A stretch of 64,000 nt of DNA from Pirellulales bacterium. GTDB lineage: Bacteria; Planctomycetota; Planctomycetia; Pirellulales; UBA1268. The stretch is taken from the NCBI GenBank assembly GCA_018401745.1, contig JAGYJY010000018.1, positions 20,492-84,491 on the forward strand, written 5' to 3'. The position numbers and the translations under genes are program-made. Within the stretch, counting starts at the first letter, position 1, and every line of letters begins with the position of its first letter. The notes under the pieces are model-generated. The model did no database searches, had not been told where the DNA came from, and worked only from the letters and a program-made list of their open reading frames with translations. Positions 1 to 8,500 of the stretch are shown in pieces.

Positions 1-1376
1 AGCGTGGCCATATACTGCCGCTCCGACTCAAATGGGATGGAGTCGATCCGCGGAAACTCCTCGTGAAGCACCTTCGCTGCCAGGCCCGCTTTGCCGGCTC
101 CGACGAGCAGCGCCCCCTCCGTGGGATCCCCTTCCACGCTCCGCTCGTTGTTTTCACCGACAAGCCCGGAGTCGTTGCAGAGCGCCCCGGCCCGGAGGCA
201 CTCGAGCACCGCCACTCGGCCGTGCAGGTTGTCGACCGACAGCGGCACGCCATTGCCGGGTGCCGCGGCAAAGATCTCGCCCTCTTCTGCGTAGCCGGTG
301 CCAGTGACCGCCAAGGTCTCCCCGCCCGCCACGATCGCTGTGACGGTCATTTGATTCTGGGTGAGCGTGCCGGTCTTGTCGGAGCAGATCACAGTCGTGC
401 TGCCGAGCGTTTCGACTGCCGGCATCTTGCGGATGATCGCACGTCGAGAGGCCATCTTCCCCACGCCGATGGCAAGCATGATCGTGACGGCCGCCGGCAG
501 CCCCTCGGGAATCGCCGACACCGCCAGGGCTACGGAGGTCTTAAACATCTCCTTAAAGTCCAGCCCCTGCGCCAGCCCGATCGCGAAGTTGGCCGCCGCC
601 ACAACAAGAATGGCAATGAGCAGCAGATTGCTGAACCGGGCGATGAGCCGCGTCAGCGGTGTCTGAATGTCATCGGCTGATGCGATGAGCCGCGAGATTC
701 GCCCCACCTCGGTGCCGTCGCCAATGGCCACGGCGACGCCTGTTCCCTGGCCAAAGGTCACAAGCGTCGTGGCATAGGCCATGTTCCTGCGATCGGCCAA
801 CGGCAGATCATCGCCGAGCGTTTTGGATGCCTTCTCCACCGGGAGCGACTCGCCGGTGAGAGCCGCCTCCGCGATCTGCAAGTCACGGCTCCGGATCAGT
901 CGCAGGTCAGCCGGCACCTTGTCGCCCGACTGCAGCAGCACCACGTCACCCGGCACGATCTGGCTCGATTCGATGCGTGTTCTGCGGCCGTCGCGGACCA
1001 CCGTGGCTCCAGTCACGAGTGTCTTACCAAGGGCCTCGATCGCTCTGAGAGCCTTGCCCTCCTGGATGAAGCCGACCATCGCGTTGACGAGCACGACGCC
1101 AAGGATCACCCCCGCGTCGATCCAGTCATCGAGCACGGCTGTGACGACCACGGCGACCAGCAGGATGTAGATCAGCGGCTGATGAAACTGAAGCAGAAAC
1201 CGCGTCAGCGTGCTTGGTCCTCGGCGCGAGGAGAGCACATTGAGGCCATGACGCTGCCCACGCTCGGCCGCCTCGGCGTCGGAGAGCCCTCGGCCAAGGT
1301 CGGTCGCCTGACGGGCAACGACCTCTTCCGAGGGTAGGCGGTGCCAGGAAACTGGAGGCGAAGGCTGGGTTGGCAT
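1..1376 (-). CDS. P2-type cation-transporting ATPase (N-terminal 458 residues; C-terminus outside window)
   Basis: This is an integral membrane pump that would use ATP to move a cation, Ca2+-like by motif class. The reading frame is open from an ATG at 1376 to the window edge, so the C-terminal half is missing. Visible in order: a cation-ATPase N-terminal segment; the actuator loop TGES at about residues 174-177; the membrane motif PEGLPAAVT from about residue 290, typical of P2 (SERCA/PacL-like) pumps; and the phosphorylation motif SDKTGTLT with its Asp near residue 333. Family members are about 900 residues, so roughly half is present. The transported ion cannot be decided without the later membrane helices. 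The P-type assignment is firm. Confidence 0.9.
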   Translation of the reverse strand, partial: MPTQPSPPVSWHRLPSEEVVARQATDLGRGLSDAEAAERGQRHGLNVLSSRRGPSTLTRFLLQFHQPLIYILLVAVVVTAVLDDWIDAGVILGVVLVNAMVGFIQEGKALRAIEALGKTLVTGATVVRDGRRTRIESSQIVPGDVVLLQSGDKVPADLRLIRSRDLQIAEAALTGESLPVEKASKTLGDDLPLADRRNMAYATTLVTFGQGTGVAVAIGDGTEVGRISRLIASADDIQTPLTRLIARFSNLLLIAILVVAAANFAIGLAQGLDFKEMFKTSVALAVSAIPEGLPAAVTIMLAIGVGKMASRRAIIRKMPAVETLGSTTVICSDKTGTLTQNQMTVTAIVAGGETLAVTGTGYAEEGEIFAAAPGNGVPLSVDNLHGRVAVLECLRAGALCNDSGLVGENNERSVEGDPTEGALLVGAGKAGLAAKVLHEEFPRIDSIPFESERQYMAT

Positions 1377-1645
1377 GGGGTTGCGTGAGGAATGACAGGC
1401 GGTGTGAGAACTCACAGGATACCCGTGATCGCCGAAGCGAGCCTTGCCGGTGTCGAAGCGGCTGCCCATCCGGGGGCGGGCCAGGCGACGCCGACCGAGG
1501 CATCGGCGACGAACCGTGTCGGCGTCATCGATCAGCGACGGCCGGAATACAAAAACCCTCCTCAGAGGTGGGGTGGGGCACAGCAGAGTCGCCGCCTGAT
1601 GGGCCCCTTCTGGCGTTCAAAAAGGCGATCGACAAGATCATGCGA

Positions 1646-2209
1646 TCAGTGCTGCGGAGCGGCCGCCAGCCAGGCCACGATGGCTTCCAGAAAAGCGGGG
1701 AGGTCGCTGGGCCTGCGGCTTGAGATGAAGTGCCGATCGCAGACCACTGCCGCGTCTTCCCAGGCGGCCCCGGCATTCACCAGGTCGTCTTTGATGCCCG
1801 GACTTCCGGTCACACGAACACCTCTGTAGACACCGGCCGAAATCGGGATCCAGCCGCCGTGGCAGATTGCGGCCACAAGCTTGCCCTGCTCGGCGAACTC
1901 CCGCACAAGGGCCAGCAGGCCGGCGTCCCGCCGCAGGGCATCGGGCATCCAGCCTCCCGGAATCACGATGCCGTGGAAGTCGGCTTCCTCCATGTCGGCA
2001 ATCGCCGCTTCAGAAACGCACGGATAGCCATGCTTGCCGCTGTAGGTTTTGCCGGCCTGCGGGCCTGCAAGCGTCACTTGGCAGCCAGCCTCTTCAAGCC
2101 GCAGTTTCGGATACCACAGTTCGAGGTCTTCATACGCTTCGCCCGCGAGAACGAGGATGCGAACCCCGAGAAGACGGATTGGGCTGGGGGCGGCGGGCTG
2201 ATTGGTCAT
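1646..2209 (-). CDS. DJ-1/PfpI family protein (class I glutamine amidotransferase-like)
   Basis: A 187-residue cytoplasmic protein of the DJ-1/PfpI superfamily, whose members are glyoxalase/deglycase-like or protease-like. After a short leader, the strand VRILVLAGEAYEDLELWYP begins the flavodoxin-like fold. The nucleophile elbow is AAICHGGW, with the expected Cys followed by His, and GIVIPGGWMPD is the usual second loop. The frame is open further upstream to 2479, but that would overlap the 3' end of the M13 peptidase gene. The ATG at 2209 has a GGAGAA ribosome-binding site just upstream and gives a normal length. It lies 40 bases after the peptidase gene on the same strand, so the two may be co-transcribed. 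The exact substrate is unknown. Confidence 0.88.
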   Translation of the reverse strand: MTNQPAAPSPIRLLGVRILVLAGEAYEDLELWYPKLRLEEAGCQVTLAGPQAGKTYSGKHGYPCVSEAAIADMEEADFHGIVIPGGWMPDALRRDAGLLALVREFAEQGKLVAAICHGGWIPISAGVYRGVRVTGSPGIKDDLVNAGAAWEDAAVVCDRHFISSRRPSDLPAFLEAIVAWLAAAPQH

Positions 2210-2249
2210 GGTGGGTTCTCCGGTTCTCTGCACCCGGCTGCGGTGGCTC

Positions 2250-4289
2250 TTACCAGATCTGGATTCGCTCGGCCTTCGGCTTGAAGAGCCTGTCGCTCTC
2301 GGTGACGTTGAACGCTCTGTAAAACGGCTCGAAGTTTGCGACGGGCCCGTTGGCCCGAAACAAGGAAGGCGAGTGTGGGTCGGTGACGAGGCGTCGCACC
2401 AGTTCGGAATCCCGATACTTCCTCGCCCAGATCTGAGCCCAGCCGATAAAGAATCGTTGGTCCGCCGTGAAGTTATCAATCACCGGGCCTTCCTTCTCAC
2501 CCAGCGACCTCCGGTAGGCCTTGTAGGCGATTGCCAGCCCCGACAGGTCGGCGATGTTTTCGCCGAGCGTCAGCTGCCCCTGCACGTTCTTGCCGGGCAG
2601 GGCTTCGTAGGCGTCGTATTGACTGACCAGGGCATCGGCGAGCTTTTCGAACGAGCCGCGATCCGATTCAGTCCACCAGTTCTTGAGGTTGCCGTCGCCG
2701 TCATACTTGCTGCCCTGGTCGTCGAAACCATGGCTGATCTCATGACCGATCACGGCCCCGATGCCGCCGTAGTTGACAGCGTCTTCCACCTCGGCGTCGA
2801 AGAACGGTGGCTGCAGGATGGCGGCCGGGAAGACGATCTCGTTTTTGGTGGGGTTGTAGTAGGCGTTGACCGTCTGCGGTGTCATCCCCCACTCAGTTTC
2901 GTCGACAGGCGTGCCGAGCTTGTCGAGCATCCGCTGATGTTCGAGCAACGCGGATCGCCGCATATTGCCGAGCAGATCCTCGGCATCGATCTGCAGGTTT
3001 GAGTAGTCGCGCCATTTTTCGGTGTAGCCGATCTTGGGTGTGATCTTGTGGAGCTTCTCCAGTGCTTTCTGCTTTGTGTCTTCGGTCATCCAGGTCAGTT
3101 CTTTGATGCTGACCTCATACGTCTTCAGCAGGTTGGCAACCAGCTCGTCCATCCGCCGCTTCGCCTCTTGGCCGAAGTGCTTCTGCACATAGATCTCTCC
3201 GATCGCATCGCCGAGCACGCCGAAGCCGCGGCCGCCCGATGCGGTCTCAACGGCCCGCTCCCAGCGAGGCTTCTGCTCGGGAACACCGGCCAGTTTGTTT
3301 TGGTAGAGCTCAAACGAGGCATCGACAAAACCCTGCGGGAGGGCAGGGGCGGCGGCATCGAGGACGCGGAACCGCATGTACTGTTTCCACGTCTCCACGG
3401 GTGTTGTGGTGAAAATCGCTTCGAGCGACTGAAAGTAGCTCGGTGTGGTGACGTTGACTTCCGCAAGGTCTGCTGTGCCAACAGCGGCGAAAAACACCTG
3501 CCACGGCAGTGATGGAGTCAGCTCGGGAAGATCGCCGACGGCGTACTTGTTGTATCGCAGGTTTGCGTCACGGAGTTTCGTGCGGGACCACTGAAACAGG
3601 GCGAGTTTGGTTTCCAGCTCGACGATGTCGCTGGCCGCCTGCGCGCCGCCGGGCAGGCCGGCAAGCTCAAAGAGCGTCGTGATGTAGTCGCGGAGCGCCT
3701 GGCGGGCCTCGATGTAGCGCTCATCGTCGACGAAGTAGTAGTCGCGGTCGGGCAGGCTCGTGCCACTCTGGTAGACCGCGGCGAGGTGCTCTTTGGAGCT
3801 CTTGGCGTCGGTTCCAACGAAGAAGCCGATCGGGCCGTCAACGCCGACCGTCTGCAGAACGCCAAAGTGGCGGACGATGTCTTCGCTCGAGGCAAGGCCG
3901 TCGATGGCATCGAACTCGGGCTTGAGCGGGGCAATGCCAGCCTGCTCAATGGCGTCGGTGTTCATGAAGCTGCGGTAGAAGCCACCGATTCGCTGCATGT
4001 TGCCGGAGGCGGTTTCGGCGGCGGCCGCCTCCTGCATGATGGCGTGAATGTTTTCGATCGCTTCGTCGGAGAGCTGGGTAAACGAGCCGTATTCCGACTT
4101 GTCTGCAGGAATCTCCGTCTGCTGGAGCCACTGCCCGTTGACGTGACCGAAGAGGTTGTCTTGGGGCCGGACTCTCCTGTCGAAGTTTTCCGTCGTGATC
4201 CCCGAACGCAGTTCCTCTGCTTCAAGGCTGGTGGCCAGTGCCACCACGAGCAGAGAGAGGAGGACGCGAAGTGGCATGTGGTGATCCAT
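2250..4289 (-). CDS. M13 family zinc metallopeptidase (neprilysin/PepO-like), exported
   Basis: A secreted peptidase of about 680 residues, the usual M13 size. The start MDHHMPLRV leads into a signal peptide (LLSLLVVALATSLEAEE), so the enzyme should act in the periplasm or at the cell surface on oligopeptides. The zinc motif HEISH, within VIGHEISHGFDDQG, supplies two His ligands and the catalytic Glu. The third ligand lies in GENIADLSG about 60 residues later. NAYYNPTKNEIVFPAAILQ is the conserved substrate-binding segment, and the protein ends in RIQIW, close to the family's C-terminal Trp. The frame continues upstream to 4334, but the shorter start places the signal peptide at the N-terminus. 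A start at 4277 (MPLRV) is also possible. Confidence 0.92.
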   Translation of the reverse strand: MDHHMPLRVLLSLLVVALATSLEAEELRSGITTENFDRRVRPQDNLFGHVNGQWLQQTEIPADKSEYGSFTQLSDEAIENIHAIMQEAAAAETASGNMQRIGGFYRSFMNTDAIEQAGIAPLKPEFDAIDGLASSEDIVRHFGVLQTVGVDGPIGFFVGTDAKSSKEHLAAVYQSGTSLPDRDYYFVDDERYIEARQALRDYITTLFELAGLPGGAQAASDIVELETKLALFQWSRTKLRDANLRYNKYAVGDLPELTPSLPWQVFFAAVGTADLAEVNVTTPSYFQSLEAIFTTTPVETWKQYMRFRVLDAAAPALPQGFVDASFELYQNKLAGVPEQKPRWERAVETASGGRGFGVLGDAIGEIYVQKHFGQEAKRRMDELVANLLKTYEVSIKELTWMTEDTKQKALEKLHKITPKIGYTEKWRDYSNLQIDAEDLLGNMRRSALLEHQRMLDKLGTPVDETEWGMTPQTVNAYYNPTKNEIVFPAAILQPPFFDAEVEDAVNYGGIGAVIGHEISHGFDDQGSKYDGDGNLKNWWTESDRGSFEKLADALVSQYDAYEALPGKNVQGQLTLGENIADLSGLAIAYKAYRRSLGEKEGPVIDNFTADQRFFIGWAQIWARKYRDSELVRRLVTDPHSPSLFRANGPVANFEPFYRAFNVTESDRLFKPKAERIQIW

Positions 4290-4368
4290 GGCGAGTGGGG
4301 TGGAGGCGGGGCCAGCGGCGAGGCGAATAGGCAATGGCCGGGCGGGCGGGGCAGAAGCCAGGGCTGCT

Positions 4369-4737
4369 CTAGGAGGGCTCCTCTAAGAAGGTGTCGCTGT
4401 GTTCATACGCAGGAGCGCATGTGCACAGAAACACCAGCTCGTCTTCTCCGGTATTTTTAATCGTGTGCCGGAAGCCTGGGGGAATGGCGATCGCATCGCC
4501 GGGGCCCACGGGCCGCGTCTCGCTGCCGAGTGTCATCGAAGCGGTGCCGGAAAGGATGTAGTAGATCTCCTCGGTCACTTTATGGTGATGGGGGATCGTG
4601 GCCTTTCCGGGCGGCAGCCGGGCCTCAGCGAGGCTCTGGTTGCGGATGGCCGAGTTGCGATGGGCCATCAGCTCGCGAATTGTCGAGCCGTCGACCGTCG
4701 TGAAGGGAGTCGTGTCGCGGTGATTGATGATGTCCAT
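4369..4737 (-). CDS. Small cupin-domain protein
   Basis: A 122-residue single-domain cupin. The first motif PHHHKVTEEIYYILSG gives the His cluster and Glu that bind a metal. The second motif, around GDAIAIPPGFRHTIKN, gives the final His and the conserved Pro-Gly turn. There is no signal peptide, so it should be cytoplasmic. Such proteins are dioxygenases, isomerases or binding proteins, and the sequence does not say which. It sits upstream of the M13 and PfpI genes on the same strand with about 80 bases between, so a loose operon is possible, and it is divergent from the DUF2293 gene. Confidence 0.85.
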   Translation of the reverse strand: MDIINHRDTTPFTTVDGSTIRELMAHRNSAIRNQSLAEARLPPGKATIPHHHKVTEEIYYILSGTASMTLGSETRPVGPGDAIAIPPGFRHTIKNTGEDELVFLCTCAPAYEHSDTFLEEPS

Positions 4738-4830
4738 GCAGGAGAGGATAGCAGCGAGCCCAGAAGTCCACTACGTGGAGGCGAGAGATGGCGCTGGGGA
4801 TTGTGGGGGAAACGTGCCGATAGAGGCGGT

Positions 4831-5523
4831 ATGCCATCTCCCACGTTTCTTCGCGGTCCGCGTCCCAACACGGTCAGGCAGGCCTCGGGGGAGGTCTGCG
4901 AGGTGCCCGAGGGCTGGGGCCTGCTGCTGCCCGGCGATGCGGGCCTCACGCGTCGCGTGAAAGCGGCTGGTGAGCACTGGGTGGTTCAGGAGAAGGTGGG
5001 CCGGCGGACCTATTCGCGTGGCGTGTATGCCCCCCAAGCAACGATCGACCGGATCCGGCAGGAGCTCGCGGCCGAGCGATCCACCGACGCCTACGCTCGC
5101 CGGCGGGAGGCCGATGCGAAGCGGCGAGAAAACCAGCAGGCCGCATATGCCGAAGACTTTGAGGCGGCAGTCCGCGGTTTTCTCGGGTTTCACCAGCAGC
5201 ACGCTGCCGCGGCGGCAAAGCTCGCGGCGCTCGTGGCGGCCCACGCCACGCCGGTGGGGAGCGGCACGGTGGCCCGCACGCAGCTGATCCCGATCGAGCG
5301 GCGGGCCGAAGCCGCAGTGATCGCCTGGCTGCGTCATCAGACAACGGCCTACGACTCGATGAAGATTCCCCGAGCGAAGGGCAAGCGACGCGAGGTGCGA
5401 CGGATGCTTGCCGAGCGTTCCCGCGAGCTGCTTGAGAGCTACCGCCGCGGCGACGCGATCGCAGCGGGCTGCGCACTTGCGACTGCCCTGCAGCTCTTGG
5501 GCCGGCCACAGGGCAGAACATGA
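4831..5523 (+). CDS. DUF2293 domain protein
   Basis: A 230-residue cytoplasmic protein. The C-terminal part carries the DUF2293 pattern: RRAEAAVIAWLRHQTTAYD followed by RAKGKRREVRRMLAERSRE and a final helical segment. The N-terminal half holds a short beta-rich region (EVPEGWGLLLPGDAGLTRRV) and then a charged helix rich in Ala, Arg and Glu. The function of DUF2293 is not established. The frame is open upstream to 4399, but that part is the antisense of the cupin gene, so the ATG at 4831 is chosen. The gene is divergent from the cupin gene, with about 90 bases between. Confidence 0.82.
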   Translation: MPSPTFLRGPRPNTVRQASGEVCEVPEGWGLLLPGDAGLTRRVKAAGEHWVVQEKVGRRTYSRGVYAPQATIDRIRQELAAERSTDAYARRREADAKRRENQQAAYAEDFEAAVRGFLGFHQQHAAAAAKLAALVAAHATPVGSGTVARTQLIPIERRAEAAVIAWLRHQTTAYDSMKIPRAKGKRREVRRMLAERSRELLESYRRGDAIAAGCALATALQLLGRPQGRT

Positions 5524-5645
5524 GTGTGGAGAGACGGCCGGATTACCTCAAGTTGACCGCTGCTGCGGCCGATGGCGGTTGAAAGCGGTGCTCGCTGCCT
5601 GATGAGCCAAAGGCTGCCCACGGCCTGCCACAAACACTTCCGGTG

Positions 5646-6676
5646 ATGCCCATGGCTGGATGCCGGCCGACTCTCCGATTTGGGGCGAAAGTTGCCGTGT
5701 GTGTGCTGGCCTGGGCTGTGGCGGCTGTGACGTCGCTTACGGGCGTTGCACTCGCCGCTGACGGCGCCGCATGCGACCCGCCAGAAACGCGGCTTGAGCT
5801 CTGGCGGGAATCGCTGATTGGTCCTCTGGAGACCGAGTGCTGGACGCCGCTGACGCTGGCCGAGTTTTTCAGCGATGGCTGGGATCGCCCCTACGACTCG
5901 ATCGATCACACCAATCCCAGGCAGACCTGGATCAACAGCGCCGACGGCGCGTTTTACCGCCTGGCCGTGATCTCCGGCACATGGGCCCAGGGAACGTCAG
6001 ACGTGGTCGACACGGCCAATGGCAGCTTCTATCTTTTCACGCCGCTCAACCGCCGTTTCGAGATCGGCTGGTTTTTACCCTTTACGCTCATCGCGCCAGA
6101 TCCACGCGCGGCTGCCACAGCGGCCACCCGCGGCACAGGCGACCTGACGGTGGCTCCGCGGTTTCTCCTGATGGAAGACAAGGAGTATTCGGTCACCGCC
6201 AACTGCTACATCCGCTGCCCAACGGGAACGGCGGAAACCGGCAACGGGGTGGCGAGCCTTTCACCGGATGTCGAGTTTTGGATGAACCCCACAGGCCGTT
6301 GGGTGCTCCGGGGTGGCGCTGGCGTGACCGTGCCCACGAACCTGACGGCAGCCTCCACGCCGCTGCTCGAAGCGAACCCCTGGACGGGCTTCAACCTCAC
6401 CCCCGGTCCGTTCAGCTCCTTTGATGCCCGCTTGGCCGGCTGGCCTCTACCTGACGCCTGAGCGATGCTCCAGTGCTGAAGCATCTCTGCGCGACCGTGG
6501 CGACCAACTTCCACACCCGTCTCTCCGGCGGCACCACGAGCTACTTCAGCATCACCCCCGGCATGCGGACGGGCATCGGCCGCGACTGGTATCTGCTGGC
6601 GGGCCTCGAAGTGCCCCTCGTGGGCCCGCTGCCGTTTGCCAACCAAGCCATCGTGCAGGCGATCAAAAACTTCTGA
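5646..6676 (+). CDS. Exported outer-membrane-barrel-like protein, frame broken near 6455-6461
   Basis: The N-terminus is a signal peptide (RFGAKVAVCVLAWAVAAVTS, cleavage near ALAADG). The body has alternating hydrophobic strands and Gly/Asn-rich turns (FEIGWFLPFTLI, GTGDLTVAPRFLL), like planctomycete transporter-type beta-barrel proteins of unknown cargo. The first frame stops at 6461 after GWPLPDA. The barrel pattern resumes in another frame from about 6461 (SDAPVLKHLCATVATNFHT) and ends at 6676 with a plausible closing strand, WYLLAGLEVPLVGPLPF. I therefore annotate one gene of about 343 residues with a single break. The start could be the GTG at 5643 or the ATG at 5646 or 5652. No precise function is claimed. 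Confidence 0.6.
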
Positions 6677-6715
6677 TCCGCAGCGGGCGTGCCGCTGGCT
6701 GCCAAGCGGCGGCTG

Positions 6716-7655
6716 TCAGCTGGTTTCGGGCATGAATGTGGGCATCACCACGCCGCTGGGAGCCTGCCACGAGCCGCGAACCTGGGCGACGTGGAGCTCG
6801 CAGTTGCGAGCGCCCCAGCAGTAGAGCTCCTGCACGAGCGTGTCGGCTTCGACCGGCACCAGCCAGACTGGGCAGCCGCCACGGTGATGATTGAGCTCGG
6901 CGCGAATCAGGGCGGCGGCATGCTCCTGCGTTCGCATCGCGCCGGGGCCGAGCATCGTGCTGCCCGGGTGCTTGACCGAGACGAGAAAGCCATCGATGCC
7001 GTCGCCGTTCGGCCGCGTCGATCACCGACACATGCCAGACCCCGTTGGGATTGTCGAGAAAGTAGCGGTGGTCGCCCGGACGCTCGATGTGGTGCAGCTG
7101 CTTCTCGAGCGCGACGATGGCTGCCAGGTCGGCTGCGGTGGCGTCGCGAACACGCTCGCTCCCGCTGACCTCGCCGATTGGGAGGCCTTCAGGGGGCACC
7201 TCCAGGAGCATGTCCTGAAACATCATGCGGGGCACGAAGCCGGCGCGTGTGTAGAGCGAGAAGGAGTCGAGGTTGAGAGCGCTCGACACCAGCCGGGTCG
7301 GCGTGCCGGCGGCATCGGCCCGATCCGTAATGTCCGCGAGCAGTCGGCGGGCGATGCCCTTGCCGAAGTGTGCAGGGTGGACGTTCATGATCCCCAGCGA
7401 CATGTGGGTCGGCCGGGGATGGTAGAAGCAAGAGCCCGCGATCTCGCCCGTGGTGTCGTCTGTGGCAACGACGCAGCAGCCGGGATCGAGCGACTCATAC
7501 ACCTGGCAAAAAAGCAGCGTGGCGTCGGGGTTGCCAGTGAAGATGGGCGGGCGGCCATGCGACTGATACCAGGCGTTGGTCGAGCTGCGGATCAAGGCCG
7601 CCACCTCGTTCCAGTCGCCAGGCGTCATCGCTCGCACTGAGTGTCTCATGGCCAT
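6716..7655 (-). CDS. GNAT family N-acetyltransferase, frame broken near 7000-7010
   Basis: A two-part GNAT protein of about 313 residues. The first domain is complete: VRAMTPGDWNEVAALI at the start, then the acetyl-CoA loop NVHPAHFGKGIARRLL and the closing strand SFSLYTRAGFVPR. The second half begins around VRDATAADLAAIVALEKQL. It loses frame after HVSVIDAAER and resumes in the next frame as DGIDGFLVSVKHPGSTMLG, ending TFMPETS at 6716. Removing one C from the stretch near 7005 would restore a single frame. The start is the ATG at 7655 or 7649. It is convergent with the preceding barrel gene and just downstream of ferritin on the same strand. The acetyl acceptor is unknown. Confidence 0.78.
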
Positions 7656-7681
7656 CCACCTCACGCGGCGACCACCGCGAA

Positions 7682-8200
7682 TCAGCCGCCGTGGGCCTCT
7701 GCTTCGCGGGCAAGCTCCTGGTCGATCAGGATCAGGCCGTGGCCATCGCCCCCGACGAGCGACAGTCGATCATGGATGTCGTCGGCTTCCGCTGTGTCGG
7801 CAATCTGCTGCGGCACAAACTGCGTCAGGAAACTGTGGGTCAGGTGGTCGTTGTGTTTGTCGGCCATGTCGATCAGATCGTTCATCCGCTGCAAGAGCGT
7901 GTGCTCCTGAGTGCGGACCATATCGAAGGCGGCGATGGGGCTGTCCCAGTCGCAGGCAGGAGCCTCGATGGTGGCAAACTTTGCCTGATAGTCGCGGTCG
8001 TTGAGATAGTCGACAAAGAGGTTCATGTGGGTCAGTTCGCCCGCCGCCTCGCCGCGAAACCACTTTGCCATTCCGGTCAGGCCTCGCACGCTCGCCCACG
8101 ATGCCATCGAGAAGTAAAGGAACCCGGCAGACGCCTCGATGCAAATCTGCTCGTTGAGGGCGTTGGCGACTTCATCGTGGAGGAACTTGCGAAAGCTCAT
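7682..8200 (-). CDS. Bacterial ferritin (FtnA-like)
   Basis: A 172-residue cytoplasmic iron-storage protein. The helical pattern NEQICIEASAGFLYFSMAS matches the first ferroxidase helix, including its Glu and Tyr. GEAAGELTHMNLFVDYLNDR gives the second helix with the Glu and His ligands, and VRTQEHTLLQRMNDLIDMA the third. Length and order are normal for ferritin. The frame is open upstream to 8368, but MSFRKFLHDEV is the typical ferritin N-terminus. The gene is divergent from topA across 300 bases and is followed by the GNAT gene 26 bases on. I could not identify an iron box by eye. Confidence 0.92.
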   Translation of the reverse strand: MSFRKFLHDEVANALNEQICIEASAGFLYFSMASWASVRGLTGMAKWFRGEAAGELTHMNLFVDYLNDRDYQAKFATIEAPACDWDSPIAAFDMVRTQEHTLLQRMNDLIDMADKHNDHLTHSFLTQFVPQQIADTAEADDIHDRLSLVGGDGHGLILIDQELAREAEAHGG

Positions 8201-8500
8201 GGGGGCGGCTCCGAGGGAGAGAGAGGTCAACGGGTCAGTGTTAGGCAGGCTGGCGAAGGAGTCAAGGTGGGCCGACGACGGGATTGACGGCAGAATCAGT
8301 GGGGTGCGGTTGTGCCCGGGACAATCGGTTTTGCGGATCCGCCCTTTTTGGGTGATGCTGTCTGCCAAACCAGCCCGAGAAGATGCGGTCGCGTGGACGA
8401 TTCGGTGAGATGGCGTACTGTGAAAAGAGCCGACCCGGCGAGCCTAGGGCTTTCGAGGAAGCCGTGGGCGGGAGTTTGGAGTTTCGGAGGACGTTGACCT
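8201..8500. other. Divergent intergenic region between ferritin and topA
   Basis: About 300 bases separate the divergent ferritin and topA starts and should hold both promoters. Immediately before topA the sequence ttcggagg at 8483-8490 is a clear ribosome-binding site. I see no convincing Fur-box-like palindrome, terminator or small RNA. Short open frames here are continuations of the ferritin frame or antisense. Confidence 0.5.
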